Positions 62,703 to 64,000 of a DNA stretch of 64,000 nt are shown piece after piece. Each line of letters begins with the position of its first letter. Positions within the stretch are counted from its first letter, which is position 1. The stretch comes from Streptomyces sp. MMG1533 (lineage in GTDB: Bacteria; Actinomycetota; Actinomycetes; Streptomycetales; Streptomycetaceae). Location of the stretch: NCBI RefSeq assembly GCF_001279775.1, contig NZ_LGDG01000122.1, forward strand, positions 1-64,000, written 5' to 3'. The notes under the pieces were generated by a model. It saw only the letters and a list, made by a program, of their open reading frames with translations. It was not told the origin of the DNA and made no database searches. The position numbers were made by a program, and so were the translations under genes.

Positions 62703-62717
62703 GTTGCATAATACAAC
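62703..62717. promoter_or_regulatory. MarR operator candidate
   Basis: GTTGCATAATACAAC (15 bp) is an imperfect palindrome: TTGCAT, A, ATACAA with one mismatch, flanked by G/C. It sits 21 nt upstream of the MarR GTG and is the most AT-rich stretch in the area. It may also cover the -10 box of the regulator. Confidence 0.6.
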
Positions 62718-62909
62718 TCCGGATGGAGTCGGCCCTCGGCGACTGATCATTGGGGTAATGTGGCCGCGCTGTGTCCGTCGCGAACGACCGAGGAGGTGAG
62801 ACCCATTACCGCTGTGTCAGGTCGGGTGCTCTCTCCTCGTACCGTCGCGGATCACCGCCAGTAGGCGGCCGCGAGAGCGCCCTTCGGCTCCCGAAAGGCC
62901 CTCGGCTTC

Positions 62910-63725
62910 ATGCCTCCACTCTCTGCTGCCTCACCTTCCTCACCGCAGTCCTCGCCCTCGTCCCGTGACTCCGTCGTGGCCGCGCTGCGCGCCGCCGGCT
63001 GTGTCTTCGCCGAGGACGAGGCACGATTGATCCTGGCCGCCGCCCGCAACCCGGCCGAACTGGCCGCCATGGTCGACGGCCGTGTCCTGGGCCGTCCCCT
63101 CGAACTCGTCCTGGGCTGGGCCGAGTTCAGGGGCCTGCGCATCACCGTGGAACCCGGCGTCTTCGTACCCCGCCGCCGTACCGAGTTCCTCGTCGAACAG
63201 GCCCTCGCCCAAGTCCCCCACGCGTCCGTCGTGGTGGACCTGTGCTGTGGTTCGGGTGCCGTCGGCGCCGCCCTCGCCACCGCGCTCGGCCCCGTCGAAC
63301 TGCACGCCGCCGACATCGAACCGGCCGCGGTGCGCTGCGCCCGCCGCAACGTCGCCGCTGTCGGCGGTCACGTCCACGCGGGCGACCTGTTCGACGCTCT
63401 CCCCGGTGAACTGCGCGGCCGCGTCGACATTCTGGCGGCCAACGTGCCGTACGTCCCCACCGGCGAGGTCGCCCTCCTGCCCGCCGAGGCACGCGACCAC
63501 GAGCCGCTGGTCGCCCTCGACGGCGGCGCGGACGGCCTGGACGTCCTGCGCCGGGTCGCGGCCGAGGCGCCCCGCTGGCTCGCTCCCGGCGGCTGCCTCC
63601 TGGTCGAGACAAGTGAACGCCAGGCGTCGGCAGCCGTCGAGGCCTTCGTCGGCGGCGGACTGGAGACGCGCCTGGCCGTGTCCGAGGAGATGTACGCCAA
63701 CGTGGTGGTCGGCACCCGCCCGTAG
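62910..63725 (+). CDS. PrmC/HemK-like protein N5-glutamine methyltransferase
   Basis: 271 residues from the ATG at 62910. Helical N-terminal domain, then VVDLCCGSGAVGAALATAL (motif I, D110) and AADIEPAAVRCARRN. The catalytic NPPY motif of HemK reads N178-VPY181 in LAANVPYVPTG, a variant seen in an actinobacterial subgroup as I remember. It may modify a glutamine of a protein other than a release factor. Confidence 0.85.
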   Translation: MPPLSAASPSSPQSSPSSRDSVVAALRAAGCVFAEDEARLILAAARNPAELAAMVDGRVLGRPLELVLGWAEFRGLRITVEPGVFVPRRRTEFLVEQALAQVPHASVVVDLCCGSGAVGAALATALGPVELHAADIEPAAVRCARRNVAAVGGHVHAGDLFDALPGELRGRVDILAANVPYVPTGEVALLPAEARDHEPLVALDGGADGLDVLRRVAAEAPRWLAPGGCLLVETSERQASAAVEAFVGGGLETRLAVSEEMYANVVVGTRP

Positions 63726-63787
63726 CGAGCCGTTGCGTGACCGTAGGGTTGTGGCGCCCCGCCGCGGTGGCTGCCGATCGGGGCGCT

Positions 63788-63889
63788 CGGCCGCTCTCAT
63801 GGCGTCGGCCGCTCTCATGGCGTGGGCCGACGTGCGGCGGATCGAAGGCGATGGCGAGGAGTGTGCGGGGCGTGCGGGGCGTGCGGGCG
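63788..63889. repeat. Two short tandem repeats near the right edge
   Basis: An 18-nt unit CGGCCGCTCTCATGGCGT occurs at 63788-63805 and 63806-63823; a 9-nt unit GTGCGGGGC occurs three times (third imperfect) at 63863-63889. There is no gene I can support in 63726-63920. Confidence 0.6.
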
Positions 63890-63920
63890 AGGCGGTCGCT
63901 GGGGAGACCATTCGGCGGCA

Positions 63921-64000
63921 GTGGAGTTCGGGCTGATCACCTGCAGTGGCGTCTTCAACCGGGTGCTCGCCACCTACCGGCTCGACCACACCCCGACCCA
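63921..64000 (+). CDS. Possible fragment of an MFS transporter, cut by the window edge
   Basis: From the GTG at 63921 to the edge the reading VEFGLITCSGVFNRVLATYR and LDHTPT resembles the middle of an actinobacterial MFS transporter (SGVFNPVLATYRL, as remembered). No start or membrane segments are visible upstream, so it may be a remnant. Low certainty. Confidence 0.3.
   Translation, partial: MEFGLITCSGVFNRVLATYRLDHTPT

Overview
The window is about 70% or more GC, has dense translationally coupled genes (ATGA, GTGA and TGATG overlaps), many GTG starts, and actinobacterial families such as a mannosyltransferase of the MptB type, an Rv1733c-like membrane protein, a SpoIIE/PP2C phosphatase with GAF and HATPase domains, a CebR-type operator and an ECF42/DGPF locus. 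All of this points to a Streptomyces chromosome, probably a metabolically flexible part outside the central core. I see no transposase, integrase, tRNA, rRNA or CRISPR array.

Layout. 1-7.6 kb: a LacI-controlled sugar ABC importer (left end cut), a secreted GH5 beta-mannanase behind a perfect CebR-type operator, a MarR regulator, a thioesterase and an SseB-like protein. 7.7-9.6 kb: a graveyard of at least five gene fragments on the minus strand (GlcD-type oxidase, SsuD-type monooxygenase, SsuA, SsuB, alpha/beta hydrolase). 10-16.6 kb: LysR, MarR and VOC genes, a LacI regulator divergent from a GH42 beta-galactosidase, then an HTH protein and a six-bladed-propeller lactonase-like protein. 16.7-18 kb: a fluoride riboswitch candidate ahead of crcB-DUF190-crcB. 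18.1-25 kb: UppP, then a coupled FadR regulator, asparagine permease and asparaginase, followed by aspartase and glutaminase. 25-31 kb: two membrane mannosyltransferase-like proteins, a D-Ala-D-Ala carboxypeptidase converging on them, and a short second Rho factor. 31-36 kb: methyltransferase, SDR, VOC, MFS, and a decayed ECF42 sigma/DGPF locus with two copies of an ECF42-type promoter. 36-39 kb: a very large GAF-PP2C-HATPase stress regulator.

39-51 kb is a two-armed catabolic island with a LysR regulator. The leftward arm carries an ABM monooxygenase, a flavin monooxygenase, an amidohydrolase, a cyclase-family hydrolase, a BBE-type oxidase and an FAA hydrolase. The rightward arm carries a second FAA hydrolase, a type I extradiol dioxygenase, a HisD-like dehydrogenase and an SDR. 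Together they look like a ring-hydroxylation and meta-cleavage route for an aromatic compound I cannot name. This is the best candidate for an undescribed pathway.

51-64 kb: a Tat-exported beta-helix protein, a methyltransferase, a decayed anti-sigma/MEDS gene, a class C beta-lactamase-like esterase, a CE7 acetyl esterase, a decayed amidohydrolase, an Rv1733c-like protein, a coupled molybdenum oxidoreductase and ferredoxin-reductase pair bordered by five 23-nt repeats, a quinone oxidoreductase, a GNAT with a Gln-rich head, a MarR with a visible operator, and a PrmC-like methyltransferase. The right edge has short tandem repeats and a possible piece of an MFS gene.

All function assignments are from reading translations and motifs; no database search was possible.
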